Below, piece after piece: positions 48,431 through 60,321 of a DNA stretch of 64,000 nucleotides (positions are counted from its first letter, which is position 1; every line of letters begins with the position of its first letter). The stretch comes from Fasciolopsis buskii (lineage: Eukaryota; Platyhelminthes; Trematoda; Plagiorchiida; Fasciolidae): the NCBI GenBank assembly GCA_008360955.1, contig LUCM01006560.1, forward strand, positions 203,364-267,363, in the 5' to 3' direction. The notes under the pieces were generated by a model that was given only the letters and a program-made list of their open reading frames with translations, was not told where the DNA came from and did no database searches. The position numbers and the translations under genes were made by a program.

Positions 48431-50978
48431 ATCAACCCTGACGGTAACTGCTTGTCATAGTGAACTCGGGTAGGAGAGCATCGTAAGCATGAACTCGGAT
48501 TTGGTTGTTCGCATACAAAGATTGGATGAGTGAAGTGGGTTTTTCTGGCACACCCGTCAATGAGAGGCAGTGTCAAATAACTACACGATCGACTGAGTTG
48601 GATCCCGTCTTCAACTCAAAAAATGCGGACATCGTGGGTTCACGGAATACGTGCGCATCTGCCGCAAAGTGAAAATTTGGCCAATAACACCACGACCGGG
48701 ATGAGGGCCGGGTTGTATCTCGCCCATACGCCTTTCGCGAGTACTAGTTGGTCGGGAGAAAATAATTTCTACGAGCTGTTTGTATGCAGTTCTTATGAAA
48801 CCGTCTGGGTTATAGAGTTAAATGGTAATGGCGAGGTTTGGTATCGTCCCTGACAAAAGCTTCTTGTCCGTATGACCTCGAGTGAATCGGCCCCATGAGC
48901 TCTTTCTTGACTTCAATTGTTATCATATGGGGACTGAATGACTGAAATGAATTTCTCTTTTACATCCTTAAACGGGTTGAACGGTACAGAATGGTTCCCA
49001 ATTTGTGACAACCAAAACGATCTGAAGAACCGAATTCGCTCCGCTACTTGTTTTGGCACCTAATCTCCATGTATCCCGGTCATCGGACACGAGTTTGTGC
49101 GTTCTCCCAGCGGTTGTGCTGAACGTTAACGAGTCGACGGACTTGTTTTCTCGGATCAAAATTCTAGTTTATTTACAGACCCGCACTGGCTCTTTCTGAG
49201 GCTGAACCAATCACGGTCCCATATCCCTCTTTCCGGAGTCTTAGCCATTCATGAAATAATTCACCATGTGATATCATCGCTCAGCTCACCATTCTTGCAC
49301 ATCGACCAGCTTCACATTTGACCTAGCACGTGGGATCTTCGGAGAAAGAGGACTTCCATTTTTCGTTAAACGATGAATGGGATTGTATTTACAGACTATC
49401 AACAAATCCATTGGTCGGGGTTGCTATTTACATCCTCCAGTCGGTGACAGAGTCAGCAACCTTTACACAGTCTGACTGCTTCAAACGTTATCGAACAATA
49501 AGGACCACAACTGGGATACGTAGGAGTTGCGTTTCAACCAATCGCTCGACCTACCGATTAACACCTGGACTCTGCGTGCCTGACTTCATAACTGTTCTTA
49601 AGGTTTTATCGCCATGGTCGAGCAGTTTTTCCAAATACCTCTGAGACCGAGTGACGATAATGGAACATCGGTCAGAAAATGAATCTACACCACAACACTG
49701 TACCTATATCCCGTGTTATCTTCGCAACCGGCTGGGACCGGTTACGGTGGGACTGGGATGAGAAGAATGTTAGTTCGTATTTCGTCCGGCTCGTTATGCA
49801 CCTGACCTGTTGCAACCTTATGTGATTTTATGCCATCCGAATTTTAAAGTTGTGACTGCTGGTTCCCTCTTCGTTCTGTTCGTTCCTAGAAGTTATGGTA
49901 TATGACCTTACCATAGCATCATTCGCACTTAGAAACGATGCATCCATATACGCCACGAGTTCCCTGATGTCAAAAGTGCCAGGACGACTTTGAAAAAGTG
50001 ATATCCCAGTGCTCCATTTGTCGTTTACTTCTTTGTTGAATGACACAACCTTCAAAGATCTGAGTTAGTAATGTGAACTTTGTATGTTGCCGTAAACGTT
50101 CCATTAGCAATTGCATTAACCCTTCTTCAGTGGCAAATCCTGGACAAGTAGATGCCAAATGGGTGCATCATGTTCATATTACGAGTGCACATCCTATTCT
50201 GGTAAGAGTTAGTTTCTGTCCACTGGACATTGTTTACAAATTCATCCCACACTACCAAGAGCATGGAGTGAATCCACATGAACAGAGTACGAAGATAGGA
50301 CCTAACTGAACACATTCCAGGAACCGAAACCTTGAACATCATCATCAAAATAAAAGTAACACCCATGCCCATTACCTTCTTCTCTGATTGTACAACAACG
50401 ACATTACACTTTAAAAGAGGGAAGCAATCAATTAGAAGCAATCAAAATTATTCATTACCCCCAGCAAATGATAGCAGCCGAACAACATTTTGATACAATC
50501 ACCAGAACGACTGAGTCGCAATCTAGAGTCAGACAATCAATCAGTCAATAGTCGCATCGGCTCAAACGACAGCGTGTGTGCGCGCACCTACCGGCGTGCA
50601 CATGAACTACGTATCACATGGACCAGACCGTCTATCGATCGTCAAGTTCAAACAACCAAACGAGAAAAGTTGCTGGTCGGGGTTAAAAGGATGACTACGC
50701 CCGTGTGGACACAGAGCGGGAAGACATAAGTGTACACATTTCTCGAATGGCTCAAATACGTGACTGGTGGACGGCTGGTAGATTCAACGCAAGCAATTAT
50801 TCACTAAAGGGGACTCGGATGATATCGTTGGGTCATATCAGAGGCCTTTCATTGATTTTTGAAATTGAGTTTGTGGCGTTAACAGCCTGTCACATGAACC
50901 CTACAAATATTTCCCTCCTCTCATCTTTCCCCTAAACAGTTTCTTCTTCCGCCGTGATTCTAATGTCACGTGATTTGC
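48431..50978. other. No firmly supported gene
   Basis: A possible 90-bp minus exon at 50139-50050 lies between CCAG and GT. It reads FATEEGLMQLLMERLR and then QHTKFTLLTQIFE, but its donor (GGTTGTG) is weak. Another minus segment near 49965-49912 ends at GTAAGG. The phases of the two do not join cleanly, so neither is called. Confidence 0.3.
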
Positions 50979-51690
50979 ACATACACTTATCATTACAAGG
51001 TCATACGAAAATGTGAAATGTCCCAACTACCCCAACTGCTCACTGATATTCACGTACTGGGCAGCTACATATTGCTCCAAAAGCGACAACCTCCCGCCAA
51101 GTAAATGCCTGCAGCGATTTCGCGAACGTTGGCACAGAGGTCAACTAAGGTTTGTCTACGCCGTAGATTTTCTAGGGAAACATCTGCTTGTCTCGATCAG
51201 GAACTGTGAAAATTCGGTGTATGCAGTTTCCTGGCGGGCCAGCCACTTTTTGGGCAATGGATACATTTTTCCTGCACAACGAAAGCAAGATATGCTACTG
51301 ACTGGGTGCTGGAATAACAAAAATGCATGGTGCTCATTGGGTCGACCGAACGTTAAAATGAATGTCTTTTGGAGTTGCGTGAGAAAAGTAACGGGAATCG
51401 ATCGGGAGAGGGAAAAGCTCAGACATAATTCCTCAAATAATTTAGGAAACTTCCGAAAATACATGAACCTTTCCAAAATCGATCGAAAATATGGTCGGAG
51501 TTTTAAATTGTCAAGTCCAATCCGATTGGCGGGCGTCATTCACTACAGCTCTATCCGTAGGTGGGCATCCCAAAAATTGGTGTGCCGACAAACTCATCAC
51601 GTCCACAGACCAACCACAACAAAATTGTCGACGAGGAAATCGGGTCAAATTTCCGAACGATTTGGCGTAGATACTAAAATGAGATAATTC
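50979..51690 (+). CDS. Long open frame of unknown nature
   Basis: About 237 codons without a stop (224 from the first start-like codon at 51013), the longest open frame apart from the bZIP gene. It includes QLRFVYAVDFLGKHLLVSI, a Trp-rich stretch, and a basic C-terminal third ending in a TAA at 51687-51690. It is longer than most chance frames here, but it has no good ATG context, no identifiable splice bounds and no recognised domain. A 127-codon minus frame overlaps. It could be a decayed repeat ORF. Confidence 0.25.
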
Positions 51691-51741
51691 TATCGACGTC
51701 GGTTTAAACCGCGACAAACCTCGGATGTTCCTACATTTCAG

Positions 51742-51946
51742 TCCTATCTACGGCACTGAAACTAAACTTGTCGATTCCTATTGTCCAAGGAAGAACGTCG
51801 ATCTCACCAGCATTACAAATAGGAAGTGTTGGAAGAATTTGGACGCAACTTGTAGAAGATTTTACCGTGTAGGCAGATCTATAAATGGTTCTAGGGATGA
51901 CAGGCTATACGTAATAGAAAAAACGCAAACTCACTGCATAGATTAG
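51742..51946 (+). CDS. Candidate exon after a good acceptor, reading frame uncertain
   Basis: The acceptor CCTACATTTCAG ends at 51741. Two frames are open afterwards. One runs to TAG 51946 (GTETKLVDSYCPRKN, polar). The other ends sooner near 51870 (ALKLNLSIPIVQGRTS). I cannot choose between them. It lies in a cluster of plus-strand candidate exons extending to 54.0 kb. Confidence 0.22.
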
Positions 51947-52001
51947 TATTCATGCGCACGTCACCGTTGCTGTGATGACTATAATGCAATACGTATTTCA
52001 G

Positions 52002-52089
52002 GTGTTTGTGTGTGTGTGTGTGTGTGTGTATGTATGCGGAATTGCTTGGACGGGCTAAAACAGATAATATGACGTGGATTAGAAAAAAA
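52002..52089 (+). CDS. Candidate exon containing a (TG)n microsatellite
   Basis: The acceptor ACGTATTTCAG (ends 52001) and donor GTATGT (from 52090) bound an open frame. Its first part is (TG)n read as alternating Cys-Val, followed by YAELLGRAKTDNMTWIRKK. If real, a repeat-length polymorphism would alter the protein. The phase does not match the exon at 52417 directly. Chance occurrence is possible. Confidence 0.2.
52006..52028. repeat. (TG)n microsatellite
   Basis: About eleven TG units immediately after a splice-acceptor-like CAG. Confidence 0.9.
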
Positions 52090-52416
52090 GTATGTTTCAT
52101 TATATGCACAGAACCGGAGATGTGTCGCTATGTGTCATGGGTGGCCGAAAAAAACTCAGTATCCCTTGTTCTTCTCTATTGCAACGCTAATTGGATCATT
52201 CTCCCTTCACCCGTACAAATCCATTTGGTTTTGTGGAAAATTGATGCATGCCAGTCAGCTCAGAGTCGAGGATGGACAAAAAAAGTGGGACAGGTAACTT
52301 AGGGCTAACAGGTCGAGCACATTGTGATGATACGCTGAAGTCCTCTATCACAATTTAGTACGAAACATAAAAGATACATAATAATTAGCTTTGTGTATGT
52401 CTGTGTGTGTGTGTAG

Positions 52417-52528
52417 CTGGGTATGATGGCAACTGGGAAACGATCAAGTTGGTGGAATATCTGCTATCTGTCAGAATCAAAGGAATGCAAGAATATGCGA
52501 GTTTCAAAGAACGGAATGAAACGAATAG
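52417..52528 (+). CDS. Candidate 112-bp internal exon, unknown gene
   Basis: The acceptor (TG)n-TAG ends at 52416 and the donor ATAG|GTATGG starts at 52529. Between them the frame reads GYDGNWETIKLVEYLLSV, then RIKGMQEYASFKERNETN, an amphipathic, charged, protein-like segment. Two bases lead in and two trail out. The TG tract serves as the polypyrimidine/purine-alternating tract, which is unusual but known in flatworm introns. It is the best bounded exon of the 51-54 kb cluster. Confidence 0.4.
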
Positions 52529-53852
52529 GTATGGATCGGTCGTTGGAATGAGATACTTCCTAAGTTATGCACACAATGATAAAGATGCCGTCAGTCATGC
52601 AGTCAGTGATAAATAACAACCTGTGGCAGCTTATTACTTTCCACTTTGGTCGATCAACGACTAAACACACCAAATTCCTTCGTTTGCGAGTACATGAGAA
52701 ATTCAATATGACTTGTTATTGAACAACGGAAAGGGAGGGTAAAATTACAGTCAGTTCTTGCCACTGAAGACTAAGATGAAGTGGAAATGCTCCCCCTTGT
52801 GATGGGCATTTTACATCGGGATAAAAGTTGACGTCGAGAAAACACGTTTGCACATCCACGTCCGGAGTTTATGCCCTCGATCATCGTCATCTTTTTTAGC
52901 CCCCTATTGCAGAACCCACTCCGAACCAGGTAATGGGAGTAGTTCACTTGTTTTATCAAATCACGAGGTGATTGATTTTGAGTGGATACGGTTGGTACCG
53001 AGGTGATCCATTAGAAAAAATGTTGTGTACGAATGCTCACCAGAACTGCCAATGGTGACTTAAGACTCGATCACGGGAAGTTAGCAACAGAGGACAGCGA
53101 ACTGAAATCAGTCATGTTCGATTTCACTGTGTCAATGGCGAGTAGTGCAAGAAATTATCATTAAGCACGAATACCTACGTTGCCACACTAACTAGGCTAC
53201 TGTGGTTTCTCCCAGTTAAATTAGGCATTCCGTTAGGCAATCTTGTCACTGTGTTAAGTCAGGTTCGTCAATAAGATGCACAGTTGGTAAATCAAGAGGG
53301 ACACCTAAGGCATGTCACCTGAGTATTACAAACGGCCGGCGCGACTTCGTCAAGCGTCAAAATTAGCGTATCGATATGCCCAACTTGAAGCACGAGAGCT
53401 GTGCATCAAATGAGTCTTCCAGGTCGACTCAGATGGTCAACTGTTCAAGTCACCGCTAAGTTAATCACTGCCAAGCGAACAAAGGGGGTTCAACAATAAT
53501 ATTATGTCATACAATCCAAGCGATGAGATAACACTTCGCGATAAAAGATCGAAAAAATCGGATGTCCAAAGCCATGAGACAACAATATTAACACAAGAAT
53601 TCAAACGGTTGAATTGAAGACAAGGAGAAATATGGAATGGGATAGGCAGTTGGGAAACGATGAAGAAAACAGTTCTAAGGTATTTCTTTGGAGTTACGTG
53701 ATGCCTTGAGCACATGATGGATCAATTTACAAACCGAATACGGTCAAAACACCTAGGGCTTGCGGCTTAGAGACTACGCCATCACACAACTAACAGAGTT
53801 GACTTCAACCTGGCTGTACAAGTGGAATCAGTTTAAAACTGCATATCTCAAG

Positions 53853-53998
53853 GAGATTTGCGCAAGTGCCAGGATGAATTACTTGCTGCGTTGACCAATG
53901 GCGCAATTAGTGATACGAAAACCTTGATAAAATTTCTCACTTCCCGAAATTTCCCCAAAGCGCTTGCCAGTCGTCTCCTCGCGCCCATTGTGAGATAA
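53853..53998 (+). CDS. Candidate terminal coding exon, unknown gene
   Basis: An acceptor-like GCATATCTCAAG (ends 53852) is followed by an open frame ending at TAA 53996-53998. It encodes GDLRKCQDELLAALTNGAIS, then DTKTLIKFLTSRNFPKAL and SRLLAPIVR, a regular helical pattern with strong protein character. In-frame TAA lies about 20 bases before the acceptor end. It ends about 90 bases before RTE copy D begins. The minus strand is also open (101 codons) but reads as its mirror. I recognise no family. Confidence 0.4.
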
Positions 53999-54084
53999 TC
54001 AACCAACAAATGGCAGTCAAAATTCCGCTTTCGATAGGTGATAAACTTACCTAAACTGAATAAGAAAAATCCGTCAACGTTAGG

Positions 54085-55141
54085 TGTATCACAGCGAGAC
54101 CGCACCTTGACGTGGTTTGACGGTTTGCGTGCCTCCATGACCCAACTAACCATACAAGATGGCTTATCTCATGCCGANNNNNNNNNNNNNNNNNNNNNNN
54201 NNNNNNNNNNNNNNNNNNNNNNNNNNNNNNNNNNNNNNNNNNNNNNNNNNNNNNNNNNNNNNNNNNNNNNNNNNNNNNNNNNNNNNNNNNNNNNNNNNNN
54301 NNNNNNNNNNNNNNNNNNNNNNNNNNNNNNNNNNNNNNNNNNNNNNNNNNNNNNNNNNNNNNNNNNNNNNNNNNNNNNNNNNNNNNNNNNNNNNNNNNNN
54401 NNNNNNNNNNNNNNNNNNNNNNNNNNNNNNNNNNNNNNNNNACAGGGTGTTCCATCTCTCCATTCCTGTTCAACTTCGTCATGGGAGAGATAATAAAGGA
54501 CGTCTTAAGTCTCCAGGTCGTGAGGATCGAATTGACAAGTGGAGAGAAGCTGTGTGACTTCGATTACGCAGATGACATCGCGTGTCTGCACAACACTAGA
54601 CAGGTTCTCGAGGTCTGCAGCTTGGTTCGGCATGTGCTTTGCACCTTCAAAGTGTATAGTTACAGGGCCGGACGACAGCAGTCCCAGAATTGGTGCTGGA
54701 TGGAGAGGAGCTAATATGGACCGTTTCACTTGCTTTGGTAACTGCACGTCGAACGACGGTAGTGCGGCAGCAGAAGTAAACACGTGTTTATCCAAGGTTC
54801 GAACGGAGTACACCGGACTGAAGCACTTGTGGCATTGGCCTAAATTGAAAGGGCGTATGCAATGTGCCACAATGCACTGAATTCTGTTGCATGGCTGAGA
54901 GGCATGGATTATGCACGTCGGAGATGGTCTTCGGTTGGAGGTTTTCGATCACCGATGTAGTAACACCCAGATTTGAGTGAGAAAACCCACAGCGAACTTA
55001 GGTAAAGTAGGTATCTCATGTCTTCCTGGTAGGGGTCCAGAAGATCCGTCAACTAACTGGCTGGAGATACTGAAGAATATGGGAATGAACCGTGAACAGT
55101 GGCTATCGTACTGTCATTTCCTGTCGAATCAGGATGATTGA
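54085..55141 (+). mobile_element. RTE-like retrotransposon copy D, interrupted by sequence gap
   Basis: The element's 5' leader (54089-54177, 98% identical to copy B) is followed by 264 N. After the gap, RT sequence starts near the palm (GCSISPFLFNFVMG). Then come KLCDFDYADDIACLHNT with YADD at 54565-54576, GMCFAPSKCIV in another frame, AEVNTCLSKVRTEYTGLKHLW and, at the end, NREQWLSYCHFLS before TGA near 55138. At least two frameshifts make it a pseudogene. In copy A the leader and YADD are about 2.4 kb apart; here they are under 0.5 kb. Confidence 0.85.
54178..54441. other. Assembly gap (264 N)
   Basis: An uninterrupted run of N inside RTE copy D. Frames crossing it are artefacts. The gap size may be an estimate and not a measured length. 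Confidence 0.99.
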
Positions 55142-55439
55142 AAAAGTGTGTTTGTAAAGTTGGTGTTTCGTGTGTTGACTATTGCAGCATTCTTATCTTT
55201 TTCCGCCTGTGCACGTCCACTTCCTGCTCCCCTTGCATATTCCCTCTTTTTATAGAAACATGTAACGTGGAGGAAAGGCAGCAGTCAGTGAGGATTGCCT
55301 TGCTGTTTGGCCTTGAACGATGATGAACGATAGTGAATTTCACGGGAAACTGCATTGGGAGAAGACTAACAGTTTCACCTTCACGATTCCATTCCAAACA
55401 GTGCCTGTGAATACACAAGACAGATAAGGCGCGTCAGTG

Positions 55440-55600
55440 TGTATCAAACTCCGTTGTTTACCAGCGAAAAACGTCCCCCCTCCCCAAGGGTATGGTCACT
55501 CAGACCCGAGCAACGACGGTCGGATAAATATTCCAAGTAGCTTAAGCGTTCGAACCCCAGATCTGCCGGTCACTTTGGTGGTAGCTCGCTGTCGCCCGAC
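55440..55600 (+). repeat. Degenerate tRNA-related remnant, related to 25.1 kb copy
   Basis: Plus strand: A-box-like GGTCGGATAAATATTCC and B-box-like CGTTCGAACCCC, followed by ATCTGCCGGTCACTT. The last word, with similar spacing to the B-box, recurs at 25.1 kb (ATCTGCCGGCCACTT, minus). Ends are not defined. Confidence 0.38.
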
Positions 55601-57175
55601 TGATTACAATACCTGACTTCGTAAGAATTTTTCTGGTTCCATGGCACTCCAGGTTCCACGGCCGAGGTCGTCAGTCCCCTTTCCGTTTGTGTACTGGGCC
55701 CTTGTAGCTGTGGGACATGCCTCTTTCATTGTACTCATGCATGAAACATGCACTAAAAATTGAATCAGGCATGAGAACTGGAAGCGCTCATTTTTTAATT
55801 GGACTTCGACCGGGTAGTCAGTTCTGTTCAGGCTAAATGACTCACCGAATTTTCGTGTCAGTGTTGATGAACGCGCGTTAACTTTGTGCACTTCTGACGA
55901 TTATGCTAAAACTAGGGCCAAAAACCACACAGTGGAACTAGTCGCCCTTTCTTTTAGTTATGATTTCAGAAAATGTTTCAGGTGCACTTTTTAGACGAAA
56001 AACAAGGTTCTTAAAGCCCGAAATTTTGTGCTCGAAAATTTGACTACGTCAGAGGGCTTCTCCAGATCTCGGTACGTCATCCACGGACCCCTAATGGAAT
56101 GCGATCGTGAATAACAGTCTCTGGTTAGTAATGGAATCTCAAAGACTGAACACGAGCACGGTTAAGGTAGTAAAAAAAACCGCATTTTCTGACTGATTGG
56201 TCTGATAGTGGAGTACGGTAAGGTAGTTTATGTAGCCAAGTGATCTGACATTCTAGTGGTTCGTTCTCATGAACACCGCCTGGGATTTCGAACAAAAATC
56301 TAACTCCCAGCTGGGATATCGTTTCAATTTTTCAAGGTAAACTGTGACTAGCCAAATGAGTGACACCTTGGTGCAGAATTCAGTGAGGTGTATACACTTC
56401 CCCGGGCAAGTGTTTTACCCCCATCAACGTGTGTCGATGAGGCATTTTTATCGGACACGAGGATCTCATCTTCCACCAAAATTTGGGAGAGCAGATTTCA
56501 AAGTGAGATGCCGAAGTGCGTTCAAGAACTGCTTTTCCGGCCGAAATTTGACATCCAAGATAAAACGTGTAACCGTGACAAAGGCTTCCGACGCACAAGC
56601 AAACGGCCTAGTAATGCGCCTTGAGATCACACGCTCTGCGGTCTTTGCACTTTGGTGAAAACCTAGCACAATTTCCCAGTGTCTTCCATGAGAGACGACG
56701 CGGCTTACACGGCAGTATCGACGACGGGGATTTGAAAATAAGACTATTCACGACAGATAGGTGTAAAATACCGCATTACGAGCAGTAGGGAACTACAATG
56801 TAGCCTAAGCACCAGTGATTGTTTGCACGCTGGATGTCACATTGTTCGGGTGATAACAAACATCTTCCGACCTTATCTCAACCTAAATGAGAACCGATAG
56901 GAAATTCCAGCTTCACGATTACACAACGATGCACAGTGTACATGTCAACAACGAAACTCACGATCATACTAAGGTGATGGTGGGGCAGTCCCGGAGCAGA
57001 CTTAATCTGGACTACTGCGAAACTATACCCAGAAGTCATCCCAGACTTCAAAAAACAATCCCAAGGTGAGTTGATTCGTCCGTGTACAACTGCTCCCCTC
57101 ATATTCGATCCCCATAGCTTTCATGATTTCTCAGCCCCAGTGAAAAAAATGATGATTTTCCGTAGCTTAGAGTGA

Positions 57176-57178
<3 letters not shown>

Positions 57179-57232
<54 letters not shown>
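57179..57232. repeat. Compound (CA)n(TA)n microsatellite
   Basis: About 13 CA units directly joined to about 13 TA units. The TA part is self-complementary and could extrude. Confidence 0.95.
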
Positions 57233-58149
57233 CGAACAAGCACACTAATACAGTTACATGTAAGTGGGATTCACGGAACCAATCCTCCAGTGATGGAAAT
57301 CTACCGGAATTGAAAATTTTTCGTGTGCTGTATATGACTGGTTAAAGACGAGGCTAGGGCAGCATGATTCGTTAGAACATTGAATAATTTTGGGCTTACT
57401 TTCTCGATAACTGTCAACTTGGAGTAAATCAATTGTAGTAATTCATCATGATGCATAAAACTTATGCGGAACAATAGCAGTCCTTTTATTTTATTCAATT
57501 TGTTAATACATTTGCCCAATGATGTCATGTGGAAACTGGTGGGTATTATTCCTTAAGTTAACGGCTGACAGTCAGTCCCGATAATTAACCAACTAAAGAA
57601 TGGGACACTCAGATGAAACCCGACGGCTAAACAGGGCAAATTATGATCCCTAACATAACAGATACAGAATTCCGGGATTTCACGAGCAGTCGGATGTATT
57701 TCCGTAGTGGACAATCCAACCAGATTTCACGAATCCAACATTCGACCCTCTGCCCTTTCTCCCAACCAACCGGGGGTGGGGGGGGGTATTTAGTCCGCGA
57801 TGTTTGCTCGCTTGGCAGAAAATATGCTTCGATAGCAACATGGAATCGCACCGGTTCCGTTTCGTCTGATTGAGGGAAATGCCATTCTCACTGGTCACTT
57901 ACAGTACTTTTATTGTATGGTTGTTATCAGTCGGGTGATTGGATAGTTTCGCTGGTGAACGTCAAACCCGTTGGTTTTGAGCGATGTTGGTGCATTTCAA
58001 CCAAGTTCGCATTTGCCAACCTTGTATTGCATTACAGTGTATTGCGTGGACTTTTGCATACGCGAATGTCCCGTACTCCAGTCACGAATACGGTCACATT
58101 TATTACCTGGTTGGGAATGCGAAATCAAATTCGTTAAACTGAATAATAT

Positions 58150-58800
58150 GACTAGTCATGAGAAGTTGCCATACTGGTCGACTGCGACACGGTCTCGGTT
58201 GGTCGACACACGTGTTAAACAAGGGACATAGGAATGCCTATAGACCGGGGAAAGCAACGAATCGGGAAATCGAACGTGATAGGGGCACTTTGATAAGTTA
58301 TCGTGCAAAGGATGAACAGGATTCGCAAGTATCTTGTGGGCAAACTTTTTGCAGGCAGATAAATGCCGATTGAAGAGCTTGGGAAAATCATTGGGCGGTA
58401 TGGAACACACGACCACTAATTTGCGGTCACCGGCGAAACATTTTAAAGTCTTTCTTCAACGGACTCGTAAAAATAACAGAGAACCAATAAGAGTAGGGAA
58501 AACAAATCGGTAAACAAAATGACAAACGGTCTTCCGTTCTGCCTTGAAATGCAAAAGCTTTCCTATTTGGAATAATATTTCCCAAAGGTTGTTTACACGC
58601 GTGAAAATGTGAGATGACCACCCCGGATTTTGATCGACAATGACCCCTAGATATTTCAGATAATCTACTCTGGTAAGTATTTCCGTATTCATCGAATGAG
58701 TGGACACATCGTAAAAATTTGGTAAGTCAATATTAAGAACAGATTTGACTGGGTTCGACCCGCTTCCAGAAATCAGGTGCATTTGCAATGTTCAATAAAG
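58150..58800 (-). pseudogene. CR1/jockey-like reverse transcriptase C-terminal fragment
   Basis: The minus strand reads PVKSVLNIDL and VDYLKYLGVIVDQNPGWSSH (the usual YLG block after the catalytic site). Then come FVFPTL, LKKDFKMFRR in a shifted frame, and finally ACKKFAHKILANPVHPLHD and YRHSYVPCLTRV. The order matches the C-terminal half of jockey/CR1-type RTs, and the ending resembles the 23.0 kb fragment. One frameshift near 58540 and several stops are present. Confidence 0.75.
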
Positions 58801-59364
58801 GAGCTTGTGGGTAAATTTATATTACACTGATCGGGTGAAAAAAACTCCCCGTGGCCTGAATTGACCGATCGAAATGATTAAAAATACTTCACCCGCAGTC
58901 CGATTGTTTGATCCACTAAGACGATTGATTGGGATTAGACAAATTGTTGCAATTCAAAACAAAACTCAAACAGAAACAAGAACTAAACTATTCGGGGGAA
59001 GAACGATTACGTTTGAAAAACATGCGTGGGGAAGATGCCGAACGCGTACGAGCGCGTGGCATAACCAATCGCCACCAATCCTGCGTTCGCTATTGTAGAG
59101 TGCAAAAACAAAACAAATGAGGGCGGCCAGCGCGAAAATCCATAACACGACATTTACGCCCCGTTTCAAAGATGAGCTCTTTTTCGATCTACTCGTCACT
59201 CGATTCGTGGATTCAGTAAATGGTTACGAATAAGAAAAACTTACAGGAACAGAGATGACAGGGTACATTTTCCAATTATTATAGCTGTGTGAGACAAAGC
59301 CCATACTCAACTCTCATTGTTGCCGTGGCAAAATTGTTTTGGGCAAAAAGATGTACACCGCGCT

Positions 59365-59386
59365 CTGTGTGTGTGTGTGTGTGTGT
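59365..59386. repeat. (TG)n microsatellite
   Basis: About eleven TG units. Confidence 0.9.
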
Positions 59387-59666
59387 CTCATATCGGTTTC
59401 CTACCACTGCCTTCGAACAGGGAAATGTATACCGAACAAGTACATACCATAAACCGCTGATTGTCACTGTGAGCTGTCGGGTGCACCACAATGGCCGTTC
59501 TGTACTCCCAATCTAGTCTCTCTTGCTGGTACGTGGTCGCCTCACAAACCGAAAATCTATTGCTAGCAAAAATTTCAACCAATGTGTACGACTCAAAAAG
59601 TGTGCGTGTGTGTGTATGTGTGTGTGCGCATAAAATTCAATCTCCATGGTGGTTGACAACGACGTG

Positions 59667-59690
59667 GATGATGATGATGATGATGATGAT
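59667..59690. repeat. (GAT)n trinucleotide repeat
   Basis: Eight GAT units. In the plus frame starting 59646 they would encode poly-Asp before a hydrophobic stretch, but coding status is not supported. Confidence 0.9.
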
Positions 59691-60270
59691 GCAAGAAAAA
59701 GTAAAAAACAGTTTGTCAAAATATTAATTTGCATTCTGATTGTTTGCACATCGAGTGGTGAAGAAAAAACTCGCTTAAAATCATCACATGCGCGTTGCGC
59801 AAACTATAGGAAACAGATTGTTAGAGTAGAAAATGAAAATTCTCGTGCAATTCGGAACACAGACCTCGGAAATGAACGAGCATTTTATATCACATTGCAA
59901 CAAAATATAAGTGACTTATCGCAATTTCTACCTGCAGGTTGATTTGATCGCTAATAGGCGAACTGAGGACGAGACGGACGAATCCTCATAACTACTCAGA
60001 CCAAGGGGATTATAGCAACAAAAAAAGAGACCCGGACTCTTGGGCTAGAGTGTGAGGGACAAAAACTGGAACTTGTGCGTAGAGTTTTGGAAAAAACTCA
60101 GTGGGCTATCCACTAACCTTAGAGATCAGTTCATTCACAGGAAGAATTAGGAAAAATCGACTAACCGTCAATAGCGCGAACCTAGGGATCTCGAAATCTC
60201 ATTTCAGATTCCCACAGCTTATCACAAAAGGACGACGTATATGATAGCGCGAACACACTAATATATACCG

Positions 60271-60321
60271 GTGTGTATGTATGCACGTATGTATGTACGT
60301 GTGTGTGCGTGTGTGTGTGGA
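60271..60321. repeat. Mixed (TG)n/(TATG)n tract
   Basis: Alternating purine-pyrimidine tract with TATG and TACG units, capable of Z-form. Confidence 0.8.

Larger units (their letters stand above)
55142..58149. other. No supported gene; SINE-like remnant and CA/TA repeat
   Basis: Contains the tRNA-like remnant near 55,440-55,600 and the compound microsatellite at 57179-57232. Overlapping frames of 60-104 codons at 56,340-56,670 on both strands have no splice support. Confidence 0.4.

Noticed and set aside
54038..54557. Open frames crossing the N run
   Set aside because: They are open only because N is translated as X.
58929..59199. Plus frame rich in Lys/Glu/Arg against a minus frame with a possible membrane segment
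   Set aside because: Neither has clear splice sites or a strong start. The two cannot both be coding, and no evidence selects one.
59646..59942. 98-codon plus frame starting with poly-Asp
   Set aside because: The start is a (GAT)n microsatellite and the rest has no bounded splice site or known motif.
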